The notes beneath the pieces were generated by a model, which saw only the letters and a list, made by a program, of their open reading frames with translations, ran no database searches and was not told the DNA's origin. The translations under genes were made by a program, and so were the position numbers. 64,000 bases of DNA from Paraglaciecola sp030730205 (GTDB taxonomy: Bacteria > Pseudomonadota > Gammaproteobacteria > Enterobacterales > Alteromonadaceae), in NCBI RefSeq assembly GCF_052119645.1, contig NZ_JBGQOM010000003.1, positions 372,001 through 436,000 on the forward strand. Direction: 5' to 3'. Below, one piece after another: positions 1 to 8,145 of the stretch (positions are counted from its first letter, which is position 1; each line of letters starts with the position of its first letter).

Positions 1-419
1 AATTAGTGTATGTCAGTGTCGCCAGTGTCGACTTTACTCACCAAGATCTTATTGAAATCCTCAAAATCGCGCGAAAAAATAATTACATAAACGATATTTC
101 TGGTTTGCTGCTATACAACAATAAAGGCAATTTTATTCAAGCCATAGAAGGCCCTGAAAAAGCGATTAATCTATTGTTCGACAAAATCAAACAAGACCAA
201 CGCCATGACCAAGTGTATCAGTTAGCGTATCGACCAATCAGCAAACGCTGCTTTGCTGATTGGCAAATGGGATTTAAATTACTCGATGATGTGCCTATGC
301 CCGAGGTGCAAGGCTTCTCAGAATTCATGCACCAAGATGCAAATATTAATCACTTTGTTGAACATAAAAACTTTGCCTTAGAATTACTCGATTACTTTAG
401 ACAAACCAACACTAATTAG
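1..419 (+). CDS. BLUF-domain blue-light photoreceptor, 5' end cut by window edge
   Basis: BLUF domains bind FAD and sense blue light. The readable part carries the family pattern: YVSVAS at the start of beta-1, then an ISGLLLY segment, FIQAIEGP, a DQRH turn and a WQMGF segment near residue 85. The frame is open to the window edge (a Leu codon at 3-5 precedes the GTG at 6-8), and BLUF proteins usually have a few residues before this first strand. The GTG is therefore probably an internal Val and the true start lies outside the window. Only about 45 residues follow the BLUF core, so no GGDEF, EAL or cyclase output domain is present. It is a short stand-alone BLUF protein that presumably acts through a partner. 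It converges with the glutaminase gene 21 bases away. Confidence 0.85.
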   Translation, partial: LVYVSVASVDFTHQDLIEILKIARKNNYINDISGLLLYNNKGNFIQAIEGPEKAINLLFDKIKQDQRHDQVYQLAYRPISKRCFADWQMGFKLLDDVPMPEVQGFSEFMHQDANINHFVEHKNFALELLDYFRQTNTN

Positions 420-440
420 GCCATCCAGCTAATCGAGTAA

Positions 441-1367
441 CTACTCACCGAAGATTGACCATCCGGTCTTTTGCGCCAATATCTCAAGGGCATGAGTGCC
501 TAACTTACTGTTGCCAATTGCATCAAGTCCAGGCGACCACACCGCTATTGATGCTTTACCCGGTGCAATAACCAATATACCACCGCCCACGCCACTTTTA
601 CCCGGTAAACCCACTCTAAATGCAAACTCACCCGAACCATCATAATGACCGCACATCAACATCAATGAGTTGATGCGCTTCGCACGATTTGGTGACACAA
701 CGGCATAACCCGTATGTGGATTGATGCCGTTATTAGCCAAAAACAAACCCGCTGTGGCAAGTTGCTGAGTATTCATGGCGATAGAGCAATGATGAAAGTA
801 CGTGCCGAGCACCGCATCAACTGGGTTTTTAAAATGACCGAAAGACGCCATAAAATGTGCTAAAGAGGCGTTTCGGTCACCGGTTTCTAACTCTGAGCGC
901 GCCACTTTTTCATCAATGGCAATGCTGTCATCATTCGCTAAAAAACGCACAAATTGTATAATTTCAGCCAAGGTTTCTTTGGGTTGATGGCCCTGCATAA
1001 TGGCATCAGCAATCGCGATGGCGCCAGCGTTAATGAAAGGGTTTCGGGGTTTACCGTGCTCGTGTTCCAGTTGCACAATGGAATTAAACGGGTCACCTGA
1101 GGGTTCACGACCAACGCGTTGCCAAACCCGCTCCCCTAGTTTGCCTAGTGCTAAGGTAAGAGTAAAAACTTTAGAAACACTTTGTATGGAGAATAGGGTG
1201 TGTGCGCAGCCCGCGTGGTAAACCTCGCCATTTGTCAGGGCGATACTAATGGCGAACTGGTCTGGGTTAACACTTGCAAGCTGCGGAATATAGGATGCGA
1301 CAGTGCCCTTGTTAGGCACCAAAGCCATCTGCGCAGCGATATCATCTATAATAGTTTGCACAGACAA
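441..1367 (-). CDS. glsB: Glutaminase (serine-dependent beta-lactamase-like family)
   Basis: Hydrolyses L-glutamine to glutamate and ammonia in the cytoplasm. The 308-residue length is the usual one for bacterial GlsA/GlsB. The catalytic SxxK motif is visible as S63-V-S-K66 within FSIQSVSKVF, and the family segments NPFINAGAI and PGKSGVGGGI are present. The gene starts 17 bases after the ilvA stop on the same strand, so it may be read through from the ilvDA transcript, although no function in branched-chain amino-acid synthesis is known. I see no terminator between them. The choice of glsB over glsA as symbol is by convention only. Confidence 0.93.
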   Translation of the reverse strand: MSVQTIIDDIAAQMALVPNKGTVASYIPQLASVNPDQFAISIALTNGEVYHAGCAHTLFSIQSVSKVFTLTLALGKLGERVWQRVGREPSGDPFNSIVQLEHEHGKPRNPFINAGAIAIADAIMQGHQPKETLAEIIQFVRFLANDDSIAIDEKVARSELETGDRNASLAHFMASFGHFKNPVDAVLGTYFHHCSIAMNTQQLATAGLFLANNGINPHTGYAVVSPNRAKRINSLMLMCGHYDGSGEFAFRVGLPGKSGVGGGILVIAPGKASIAVWSPGLDAIGNSKLGTHALEILAQKTGWSIFGE

Positions 1368-1384
1368 CTCCGGATGACACTTAA

Positions 1385-2932
1385 CTAAAACACACCTTTC
1401 AAATCAGATAAAAAGAAACGATAGGCCGGATTATGGGTTTGCTCTTCGTGTTGATAATTTAGCGCGGCTAAGTGTTGATCAAAATCAGTACGTTGCTCAG
1501 GTGGAATTTCAAAACCACACAACACTAAGCCCGCGGCTGCGCCATGATTGCGATAATGAAACAAGGTAATGTTCCACGTTTCACCCAAGGTATTTAAAAA
1601 CTTCATCAGGGCGCCGGGGTATTCTGGAAATTCAAATGAAAAAATATGTTCGTTTTGCAAATGTGCTGGGCGACCACCCACCATATAACGCACGTGCAAC
1701 TTAGCCATCTCGTTTTCACTCAGATCAAAACATTGGTAGTCATGCTGAGCCAATGTCGTGCTTAATTCTTTGAACTCTGCCCTACCACCACGCAACTTAA
1801 TACCCACAAAGATATGGGCCTCGCCCTCGGTAGCATAGCGGTAATTAAATTCGGTAATGATACGACCACCTAATAACTCACAAAACTGCTTGAACGCACC
1901 AGCACGCTCTGGAATTTTAACCGCAAATACCGCTTCTTTTTGCTCGCCTAACTCGCAGCGTTCAGACACATAACGCAAGGTATGAAAGTTAATATTAGCG
2001 CCACACAAAATACCGCCGAAGGTATGCCCTTGCATCGGATTTTGCTGTAAATATTTACGAATACCAGCAATCGACAATGCGCCTGCAGGTTCAGCTATCA
2101 CGCGGGTGTCATCAAAAATATCTTTAATTGCCGCACAAATTTCATCAGTAGAAACCGTGATCACCTCATCGATGTATTGTTGGCATAAACGAAAAGGCTC
2201 AGTTCCGATGGTTTTTACTGCCACGCCATCTGCAAAGATGCCTACAGAGGGCAATGGCACAGGCTTACCCGCTTTGATAGCGGCTTGCAAACAAGCGGAT
2301 TCGTCTGATTCTACGGCAATAATTTTTAGATCGGGCTTAAGTTGCTTCAAAAATACCGAGATACCCGCTGCCAAACCACCACCACCTACCGCGATAAATA
2401 GGGTATCGATATGAGGGTTTTGCTCGAGGAGTTCACGACCAATGGTGCCTTGCCCAGTGATAACATCTTCATCATCAAAGGGGGCCACCATGGTATACCC
2501 ATGGACTTGCGATAAGCGTAGGGCTTCATCTTTGGCTTGGTCAAAGCTGGTGCCATGCAAAATCACATTGGCATACTCACCGCCGAAACTACGCACTGCA
2601 TCTACCTTGATGTCAGGCGTGGTTTCTGGCATCACAATATGCGCTTGTATTTTTTTCCGTTGTGCCGAGTAAGCCACTCCTTGCGCGTGGTTACCGGCAG
2701 AGGCAGCCACCACGCCAGCCTGCAACTGCTCATCAGATAAGCTGGCTAACTTGTTGTAGGCACCGCGTAATTTAAATGACTTAACGGGTTGTTGATCTTC
2801 ACGCTTTAACCAAATTTCATTGCCTAAAGTAGCCGACAACTTATCAAGTTTGACCAAATCACTTTTGACTGCCACATCATAAACGGGTGCCAATAAGATG
2901 CGTTTTAAATAATCGTTGGCTGACAGACTCAT
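1385..2932 (-). CDS. ilvA: Threonine ammonia-lyase (biosynthetic threonine deaminase)
   Basis: PLP enzyme that converts threonine to 2-oxobutanoate, the first committed step to isoleucine. The 515-residue length matches E. coli IlvA (514). The PLP lysine is K54 in SFKLRGAYN, the glycine-rich phosphate loop is GGGGLAAG, and the C-terminal third (from about residue 335) has the two ACT-like regulatory repeats that carry isoleucine feedback inhibition. The start codon lies directly against the ilvD stop (no gap), so ilvD and ilvA should be translationally coupled and controlled together by the upstream ilvL attenuator. Confidence 0.97.
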   Translation of the reverse strand: MSLSANDYLKRILLAPVYDVAVKSDLVKLDKLSATLGNEIWLKREDQQPVKSFKLRGAYNKLASLSDEQLQAGVVAASAGNHAQGVAYSAQRKKIQAHIVMPETTPDIKVDAVRSFGGEYANVILHGTSFDQAKDEALRLSQVHGYTMVAPFDDEDVITGQGTIGRELLEQNPHIDTLFIAVGGGGLAAGISVFLKQLKPDLKIIAVESDESACLQAAIKAGKPVPLPSVGIFADGVAVKTIGTEPFRLCQQYIDEVITVSTDEICAAIKDIFDDTRVIAEPAGALSIAGIRKYLQQNPMQGHTFGGILCGANINFHTLRYVSERCELGEQKEAVFAVKIPERAGAFKQFCELLGGRIITEFNYRYATEGEAHIFVGIKLRGGRAEFKELSTTLAQHDYQCFDLSENEMAKLHVRYMVGGRPAHLQNEHIFSFEFPEYPGALMKFLNTLGETWNITLFHYRNHGAAAGLVLCGFEIPPEQRTDFDQHLAALNYQHEEQTHNPAYRFFLSDLKGVF

Positions 2933-4789
2933 TTAATCTTCCAACATCGCAGCATTACGCACTGCGCCTTTATCAGCGCTAGTGGCCAATAAGGCATAAG
3001 CTTTCAGGGCTAAGCTGACCTTGCGCTCACGATTAAGAGGCTTCCATGGTTTGTCGCTGGCATTCATTTTTTCACGGCGTTGTTGCAATACCTCATCTGA
3101 AATATCCACGCCGATAAAACGAGCAGGAATATCAATGATAATATTATCACCTTCTTCTATTAAGCCGATGCCACCACCACTTGCGGCTTCTGGTGAACAA
3201 TGTCCAATAGACAAACCTGAGGTACCACCCGAAAAACGCCCGTCGGTGATCAGCGCACACTTCTTGCCCAAGCCTTTGGCTTTAAGATAGGTTGTTGGGT
3301 ACAGCATTTCTTGCATACCAGGGCCGCCTTTAGGACCTTCGTAACGAATAACGACCACGTCACCTGCTACCACCTGATCACCTAAAATAGCGCTAACGGC
3401 CTCATCTTGACTTTCATATATACGCGCACGCCCGGTAAACTTGTGGATTGACTCATCCACGCCTGCCGTTTTAACAATACAGCCGTCTTCAGCAATATTA
3501 CCAAATAAAACAGCCAAACCACCTTCTTCGCTGAAGGCATGTGCTCGGTCGCGAATACAGCCATTTTCGCGGTCTGTATCGGCAGTCGGGTAACGGCAAT
3601 CTTGGCTAAAGGCTTTGGTAGTGCGAATGCCAGCAGGGCCCGCTCGGTAAAAAGTTAAGGCGTGCTCATTGGCCGGATTAGTTATATCCCATTCACTGAT
3701 CACTTCGCCCATGGTTTTACCCAGTACATGCATGCTGTCGCCATGCAATAAACCCGCTTTGTTCAACTCATTTAATATACCCAACACGCCACCCGCACGG
3801 TGTACGTCTTCCATATGATAAAGTGGTGTAGAAGGCGCAACCTTACATAGGTGTGGTACTTTGCGCGATAAACGGTCGATATCTTCAAGGGTAAAGGGCA
3901 CTTCACCTTCAATCGCAGCAGCTAACAAGTGTAAAATGGTATTGGTTGAGCCGCCCATGGCAATATCGAGTGTCATCGCGTTTTCAAAGGCTTTAAAATT
4001 AGCGATGTTGCGAGGTAATACGCTTTCATCATCCTGTTCATAATAACGTTTACACAGCTCAACAATTTGTTGACCTGCTTTAATAAACAAACTTTCGCGG
4101 TCGGCATGGGTGGCTAACATTGAACCATTGCCGGGCAAAGACAAACCTAAAGCTTCGGTTAAACAGTTCATGGAATTGGCGGTAAACATACCAGAACATG
4201 AGCCACAAGTAGGACAAGCTGAACGCTCTACCTCACCACTTTCTTCATCTGATACATTACTATCAACACCCGCTACCATGGCATCAACCAGATCAAGTTT
4301 GATAATTTTGTCAGATAGCTTGGTTTTACCCGCTTCCATTGGACCACCTGATACAAATATTACTGGCACGTTCAGGCGCATTGAGGCCATCAACATCCCC
4401 GGAGTAATCTTGTCACAGTTCGAGATACATACGATGGCATCAGCGCAATGAGCGTTAACCATATACTCCACGGCATCGGCAATAATTTCGCGAGAAGGCA
4501 AACTGTACAACATACCGCTGTGGCCCATGGCAATACCGTCATCTACAGCGATGGTGTTAAATTCTTTTGCCACACCGCCCGCCGCCTCAATACTGCGCGC
4601 AACCAATTGTCCCATATCTTTTAAGTGAACATGGCCCGGCACAAACTGAGTAAAAGAATTAGACACCGCAATAATCGGTTTAGTGAAATCTTTATCAGTC
4701 ATACCCGTGGCGCGCCATAAGGCTCTGGCACCAGCCATATTTCTGCCTTGGGTGGAGGTTGCTGAACGTAACTTTGGCATGTTTGACAC
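2933..4789 (-). CDS. ilvD: Dihydroxy-acid dehydratase
   Basis: Dehydrates 2,3-dihydroxy-isovalerate and 2,3-dihydroxy-3-methylvalerate to the keto acids of valine and isoleucine. The 618-residue length is typical. The iron-sulfur ligand cysteines are visible: C121 and C125 in CISNCDK and C195 in the CPTCGSC segment, along with the C-terminal GRFSGGTSG motif. It is first in an ilvD-ilvA operon, 139 bases downstream of the ilvL leader stop. ilvG, ilvM and ilvE, which separate leader and ilvD in E. coli, are absent from this position. Confidence 0.98.
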   Translation of the reverse strand: MSNMPKLRSATSTQGRNMAGARALWRATGMTDKDFTKPIIAVSNSFTQFVPGHVHLKDMGQLVARSIEAAGGVAKEFNTIAVDDGIAMGHSGMLYSLPSREIIADAVEYMVNAHCADAIVCISNCDKITPGMLMASMRLNVPVIFVSGGPMEAGKTKLSDKIIKLDLVDAMVAGVDSNVSDEESGEVERSACPTCGSCSGMFTANSMNCLTEALGLSLPGNGSMLATHADRESLFIKAGQQIVELCKRYYEQDDESVLPRNIANFKAFENAMTLDIAMGGSTNTILHLLAAAIEGEVPFTLEDIDRLSRKVPHLCKVAPSTPLYHMEDVHRAGGVLGILNELNKAGLLHGDSMHVLGKTMGEVISEWDITNPANEHALTFYRAGPAGIRTTKAFSQDCRYPTADTDRENGCIRDRAHAFSEEGGLAVLFGNIAEDGCIVKTAGVDESIHKFTGRARIYESQDEAVSAILGDQVVAGDVVVIRYEGPKGGPGMQEMLYPTTYLKAKGLGKKCALITDGRFSGGTSGLSIGHCSPEAASGGGIGLIEEGDNIIIDIPARFIGVDISDEVLQQRREKMNASDKPWKPLNRERKVSLALKAYALLATSADKGAVRNAAMLED

Positions 4790-4873
4790 CTTTTATAATC
4801 TGTAATGGAAGCAGTAATATCTGCCTAAAAACCTTTAGAATTTTTATTGGTGGTGCGGATAATGCCCACCAAT

Positions 4874-4939
4874 AAAAAACCCCCGGACGGTGGTGCGGGG
4901 GTCTAGTTAGCTAACCTTTATGTCAGCACTATCCCCGCA
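4874..4939 (-). promoter_or_regulatory. ilv transcription attenuator (terminator plus antiterminator)
   Basis: On the minus strand a GC-rich hairpin (CCCCCG at 4901-4896, CGGGGG at 4885-4880, 10-base loop) is followed directly by six Ts (4879-4874), a rho-independent terminator 90 bases before ilvD. A competing stem exists: TGCGGGG at the end of the leader peptide gene (4939-4933) is complementary to CCCCGCA in the 5' arm of the terminator (4900-4894). Stalling of a ribosome at the Ile/Val run of the leader would free the upstream arm and break the terminator. This is the classic ilv attenuation logic, read directly from the sequence; function is inferred. Confidence 0.85.
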
Positions 4940-4994
4940 ATGAAATAATCACAACTACTATTCTCAGCCACGCTGTTATGAATAAGTTGGGCAC
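4929..4994 (-). CDS. ilvL: ilv operon leader peptide
   Basis: A 21-codon reading frame with a GTG start and an AGGAG ribosome site (5008-5004) nine bases upstream. Residues 12-17 are Ile-Val-Val-Val-Ile-Ile, six consecutive branched-chain residues, with further Leu at 4, 10 and 19 and Ile at 6. The C-terminal codons overlap the upstream arm of the antiterminator. The composition resembles E. coli IlvL, which also has a TA-L-R segment before its Val/Ile run. The peptide itself probably has no function apart from measuring charged Ile/Val/Leu-tRNA. A weak promoter (TTACCA, 18 bases, TATTAT) lies upstream near 5060-5030. Confidence 0.85.
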   Translation of the reverse strand: MPNLFITAWLRIVVVIISLRG

Positions 4995-5202
4995 AAGATC
5001 GCACTCCTGAGAGCTGGGTATAGGGCTTTAAAAATAATAAATCGTCACTGCATGTATTGGTAACACGAACCTAAACTAGCAAGCAAGCTCTGTTATATGC
5101 TTTTTTGAAGGAGTATATATTCAAAATGGCCAATTATACCCGTGACTTGCCACACATTAATCTAAGCGCGTATGATGAGCGCCGCAAAGAGGTGGGGTTA
5201 AT

Positions 5203-5826
5203 ATGATCACGTGGTTACATTGGGTAGACTTAGTCGGCGTTGCCGTTTTTGCTGTATCAGGCACATTGATGGCCTATAAAAAGAATATGGATGGTTTTGG
5301 AGTTGTTGTTCTTGCATCTGTAACGGCCATTGGTGGTGGCACATTGCGCGACATGATACTCGATTTACCGGTGTTCTGGGTTCAAGATCCCAGTTTCTTT
5401 TACGCCATACTCGCGGCAGCCCTGATTACCATTATTTGGTTACGTACTAAAAATACCTTCCCCTTAGGCTATCTGTTATTTGCCGATGCTATTGGTTTAG
5501 CTTTTTTTAACGTGATGGGTTTGCAAAAAGCGCTGACTTACGGCGCATCGCCGCTTATTGCCATTGCGCTGGGTACCATGACCGGAGTATTCGGTGGTTT
5601 AATTCGTGATGTTATTTGTCGTGAAATCCCTCTGGTGCTAAAAGGCGAATTATACGCCACTGCCTGCATTCTTGGCGGCGCCTGCTACATGGGTGCGATG
5701 TCATTAAATTTGAGCCCGGTTTTGTGCTTAAGTACCGGTTTTGCCATTACGCTTATTTTTCGTCTTGGCGCCATGAAATGGCATTGGCATTTGCCCGTTT
5801 TCCAAGCTCATGACAAAGTAGAATAA
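5203..5826 (+). CDS. TRIC-type (YicG/YadS family) membrane channel protein
   Basis: A 207-residue inner-membrane protein with about seven hydrophobic helices in two homologous halves. The family hallmark is visible twice: a Gly-rich GGGTLRDM in the first half (about residues 44-51) and GGLIRDV in the second. Members of this UPF0126/TRIC family are monovalent cation channels related to the trimeric intracellular cation channels of animals; the physiological role in bacteria is poorly known. It diverges from the ilvL promoter region. The ATG is taken as start, with a purine-rich GAGGTGGGG upstream. A 26-codon frame (5126-5206) overlaps this start as ATGA. Confidence 0.85.
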   Translation: MITWLHWVDLVGVAVFAVSGTLMAYKKNMDGFGVVVLASVTAIGGGTLRDMILDLPVFWVQDPSFFYAILAAALITIIWLRTKNTFPLGYLLFADAIGLAFFNVMGLQKALTYGASPLIAIALGTMTGVFGGLIRDVICREIPLVLKGELYATACILGGACYMGAMSLNLSPVLCLSTGFAITLIFRLGAMKWHWHLPVFQAHDKVE

Positions 5827-5931
5827 GTACTATTGCCCTTGCATGTAATAAATTTCGAATAATGCTGACTATGGAGTATTGCGATCTATCTTGGTCTCAA
5901 TCAATGCCGTCATTTAAAAAGAGGATAGCAA

Positions 5932-6864
5932 ATGGAACTTGAAGTTCAGCAAATCTGTAAACAGTACGCTCAGGTGCAGGCGATTAATCGATTATCGTTT
6001 GGTGTTAAAAAAGGCGAGATATTTGCACTATTAGGGCCAAATGGGGCTGGCAAGTCATCACTGATCCGCATGCTGAGTGGTTTTACCCAAGCCGACTCCG
6101 GACAAATTAAAGTCAGCATAAGCAATCGCTATTATCCCTATATCCCTTCTCACGCCTTAGGCTATTTACCAGAAGATCGTGGCTTATACCCCGAAAAGTC
6201 AGTGCTCAAAAACATTGTCTATTTTGCCCAACTCAATGGGGTAGATAAAATGGCCGCCATTAAAGAAGCTAAGTATTGGTTAGAACGCTTTGATTTATTA
6301 GATCGTATCGACGCACAGCTAAAATCCTTATCCAAAGGTAATCAACAAAAAGTACAGTTAATTACCGCGGTCATTCATCAACCTAGTTGGGTCATATTGG
6401 ATGAGCCATTTTCAGGGCTCGACCCCATTAATCAAGAAAAGGTTGTACAATTTTTGGCTGAATTAAAAGCCAAAGGTATGACCGTTATACTTAGCGCTCA
6501 TCAAATGGCCATGGTGGAAAAGCTAGCTGATAGAATGTTGCTACTCAATAAGGGCCAGTGCGTTTTTTACGGCACACTACATGCCATCCGCCAACAGGCT
6601 AAGGTGTCAGGCGTATTAACCGCAAAATTTTCTGAAAACATAGATGAAAAGCGTATCACCAGCTTACTTGAAGACTCTGCATATCAGTTAATCGATTCAC
6701 ACACTTTACGTATTAATTTGAGTAATCAACATGTTTTAAACGACCTGTTGCTCATTTTGCCTGGACTTGGCGAGCTAGTCAGTTTGCACAGTGAAAAATT
6801 AGATCTTCACCAGCTATATCTATCAGCGATTGCTAACCATGGAGAAGCCAACAGTGATAAATAA
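5932..6864 (+). CDS. ABC transporter ATP-binding protein (NatA-like exporter ATPase)
   Basis: Cytoplasmic ATPase subunit of an ABC-2 exporter. The 310-residue protein has Walker A GPNGAGKSS (35-43), signature LSKGNQQKV (133-141), Walker B VILDEP (154-159) and H-loop His190. The KGNQQKVQ signature variant and the roughly 80-residue C-terminal extension resemble NatA/YhaQ-type ATPases. It overlaps the permease gene by 26 bases, so the two form one unit. The substrate cannot be told; sodium, antibiotics or peptides are known for relatives. Confidence 0.92.
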   Translation: MELEVQQICKQYAQVQAINRLSFGVKKGEIFALLGPNGAGKSSLIRMLSGFTQADSGQIKVSISNRYYPYIPSHALGYLPEDRGLYPEKSVLKNIVYFAQLNGVDKMAAIKEAKYWLERFDLLDRIDAQLKSLSKGNQQKVQLITAVIHQPSWVILDEPFSGLDPINQEKVVQFLAELKAKGMTVILSAHQMAMVEKLADRMLLLNKGQCVFYGTLHAIRQQAKVSGVLTAKFSENIDEKRITSLLEDSAYQLIDSHTLRINLSNQHVLNDLLLILPGLGELVSLHSEKLDLHQLYLSAIANHGEANSDK

Positions 6865-8071
6865 ACCAAGTAAATGGGCGCAAACATGGTTGGTTACGTC
6901 TTGGGAATTCACCCATTTTTTTAAATGGAAACAAGAACTGGTTTCAAAACTCATTATGCTTGGTATCGGGCTACTGGTTTTTGTATGGCAACAGGTTAAA
7001 GACGACACCCAGGACATGTATCGCATTGCCGTATCTGAGCATATCAACCTGCCGCAAAACACTGATAACTTTCAGTTTATTCATACCAGTCTCGATTTAC
7101 AGACGCTAAAAATCGAGTTAAGCGAGCAACAAAATTGGGACGCTATACTCATTGAACAGGACCTTGCTGACGGCAGTAAACAAGTGAGTATCTACAGCCA
7201 AGATAAACAGGCGTGGCTTGAACAACTGCAACAGCAACTCATAAAACACTACACTCTCAACTTCGCCACTCGCTTAGGTTTACAAGAAAAACAGTTAGCC
7301 GTATTAAACGCGCCAGCACGTTTTGATTTCAGCTATTTAGATGAACGTATCAAATCAGATGAAAAAACCAGCAGTGCCACCGCAGTGGGTATTTTAGTAT
7401 TACTACTGGCAGGCATGTTTACCTCATTTGGCCAACTGTTTGCCAGTGTTACGGGAGAAAAACAACAGCGGGTTACTGAACAGCTTTATGCCTGCATGAG
7501 TCCACAAACTTGGATTGATGGCAAGATCCTCGGACAAATGTTGCACGCGATAAAAGCCATGACCAGCGCCGCACTTACTGGTTTATTGGGCTATGCCTTT
7601 TTCTCTGTCATTATCGGTGGAAATAGCATTGATATGCGTGTTATCGACTGGGCAATGCTGCCCTGGTTTGCCTTATTTTCACTCTGCGGGATTTACTTGT
7701 GTACAGCCTTCATGGCAGCTATTGCTGCTGCCATCGACGATCCAAATCACAGCGCCAAAACCAGCATCATGTTATTACCCTTAGTGCCGATTATTTTAAC
7801 TTTTTTGGTCATGGATAGCCCATCAGGCTGGGCCTTGCAGTTTTTGAGTTATTTTCCGCTGACATCTTTTGCGGCTATGCCAGTGAGAATGTCGGTACTT
7901 GACGTACCACTGTGGCAACCACTCTTATCATGTGCCATGTTACTCATGTTAAACCTGTGGCTGAGGGGCGCCGCGGGCAGACTCTTTAAAATGGGCATGA
8001 ACATGTATGGTAAAGAGCCATCAATGAAACAAATGATGAGCTGGACGATTAGCGATCGTTCGACCGGCTAA
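6839..8071 (+). CDS. ABC-2 type permease (NatB-like)
   Basis: Membrane partner of the preceding ATPase. One hydrophobic helix lies near residues 30-50, followed by a long extracytoplasmic domain (to about 180) and then five or six helices, the layout of ABC2_membrane_3/NatB-type permeases. I take ATG 6839 as start; an in-frame TTG at 6830 adds three residues. There is no strong ribosome site, which fits translational coupling to the overlapping ATPase gene. About 410 residues. Confidence 0.87.
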   Translation: MEKPTVINKPSKWAQTWLVTSWEFTHFFKWKQELVSKLIMLGIGLLVFVWQQVKDDTQDMYRIAVSEHINLPQNTDNFQFIHTSLDLQTLKIELSEQQNWDAILIEQDLADGSKQVSIYSQDKQAWLEQLQQQLIKHYTLNFATRLGLQEKQLAVLNAPARFDFSYLDERIKSDEKTSSATAVGILVLLLAGMFTSFGQLFASVTGEKQQRVTEQLYACMSPQTWIDGKILGQMLHAIKAMTSAALTGLLGYAFFSVIIGGNSIDMRVIDWAMLPWFALFSLCGIYLCTAFMAAIAAAIDDPNHSAKTSIMLLPLVPIILTFLVMDSPSGWALQFLSYFPLTSFAAMPVRMSVLDVPLWQPLLSCAMLLMLNLWLRGAAGRLFKMGMNMYGKEPSMKQMMSWTISDRSTG

Positions 8072-8145
8072 AGCTTTAAATTCGCATTTTGCCAAGGATT
8101 GGCTAGCCTTATCCCTACAGTGTGTGCCTGCAAATGGAGTTGCTT

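Noticed and set aside
1567..1581. TGTTCCACGTTTCAC as a parS site
   Set aside because: Only the left half fits; the right arm does not mirror it, and it is inside ilvA, 60 kb from oriC.
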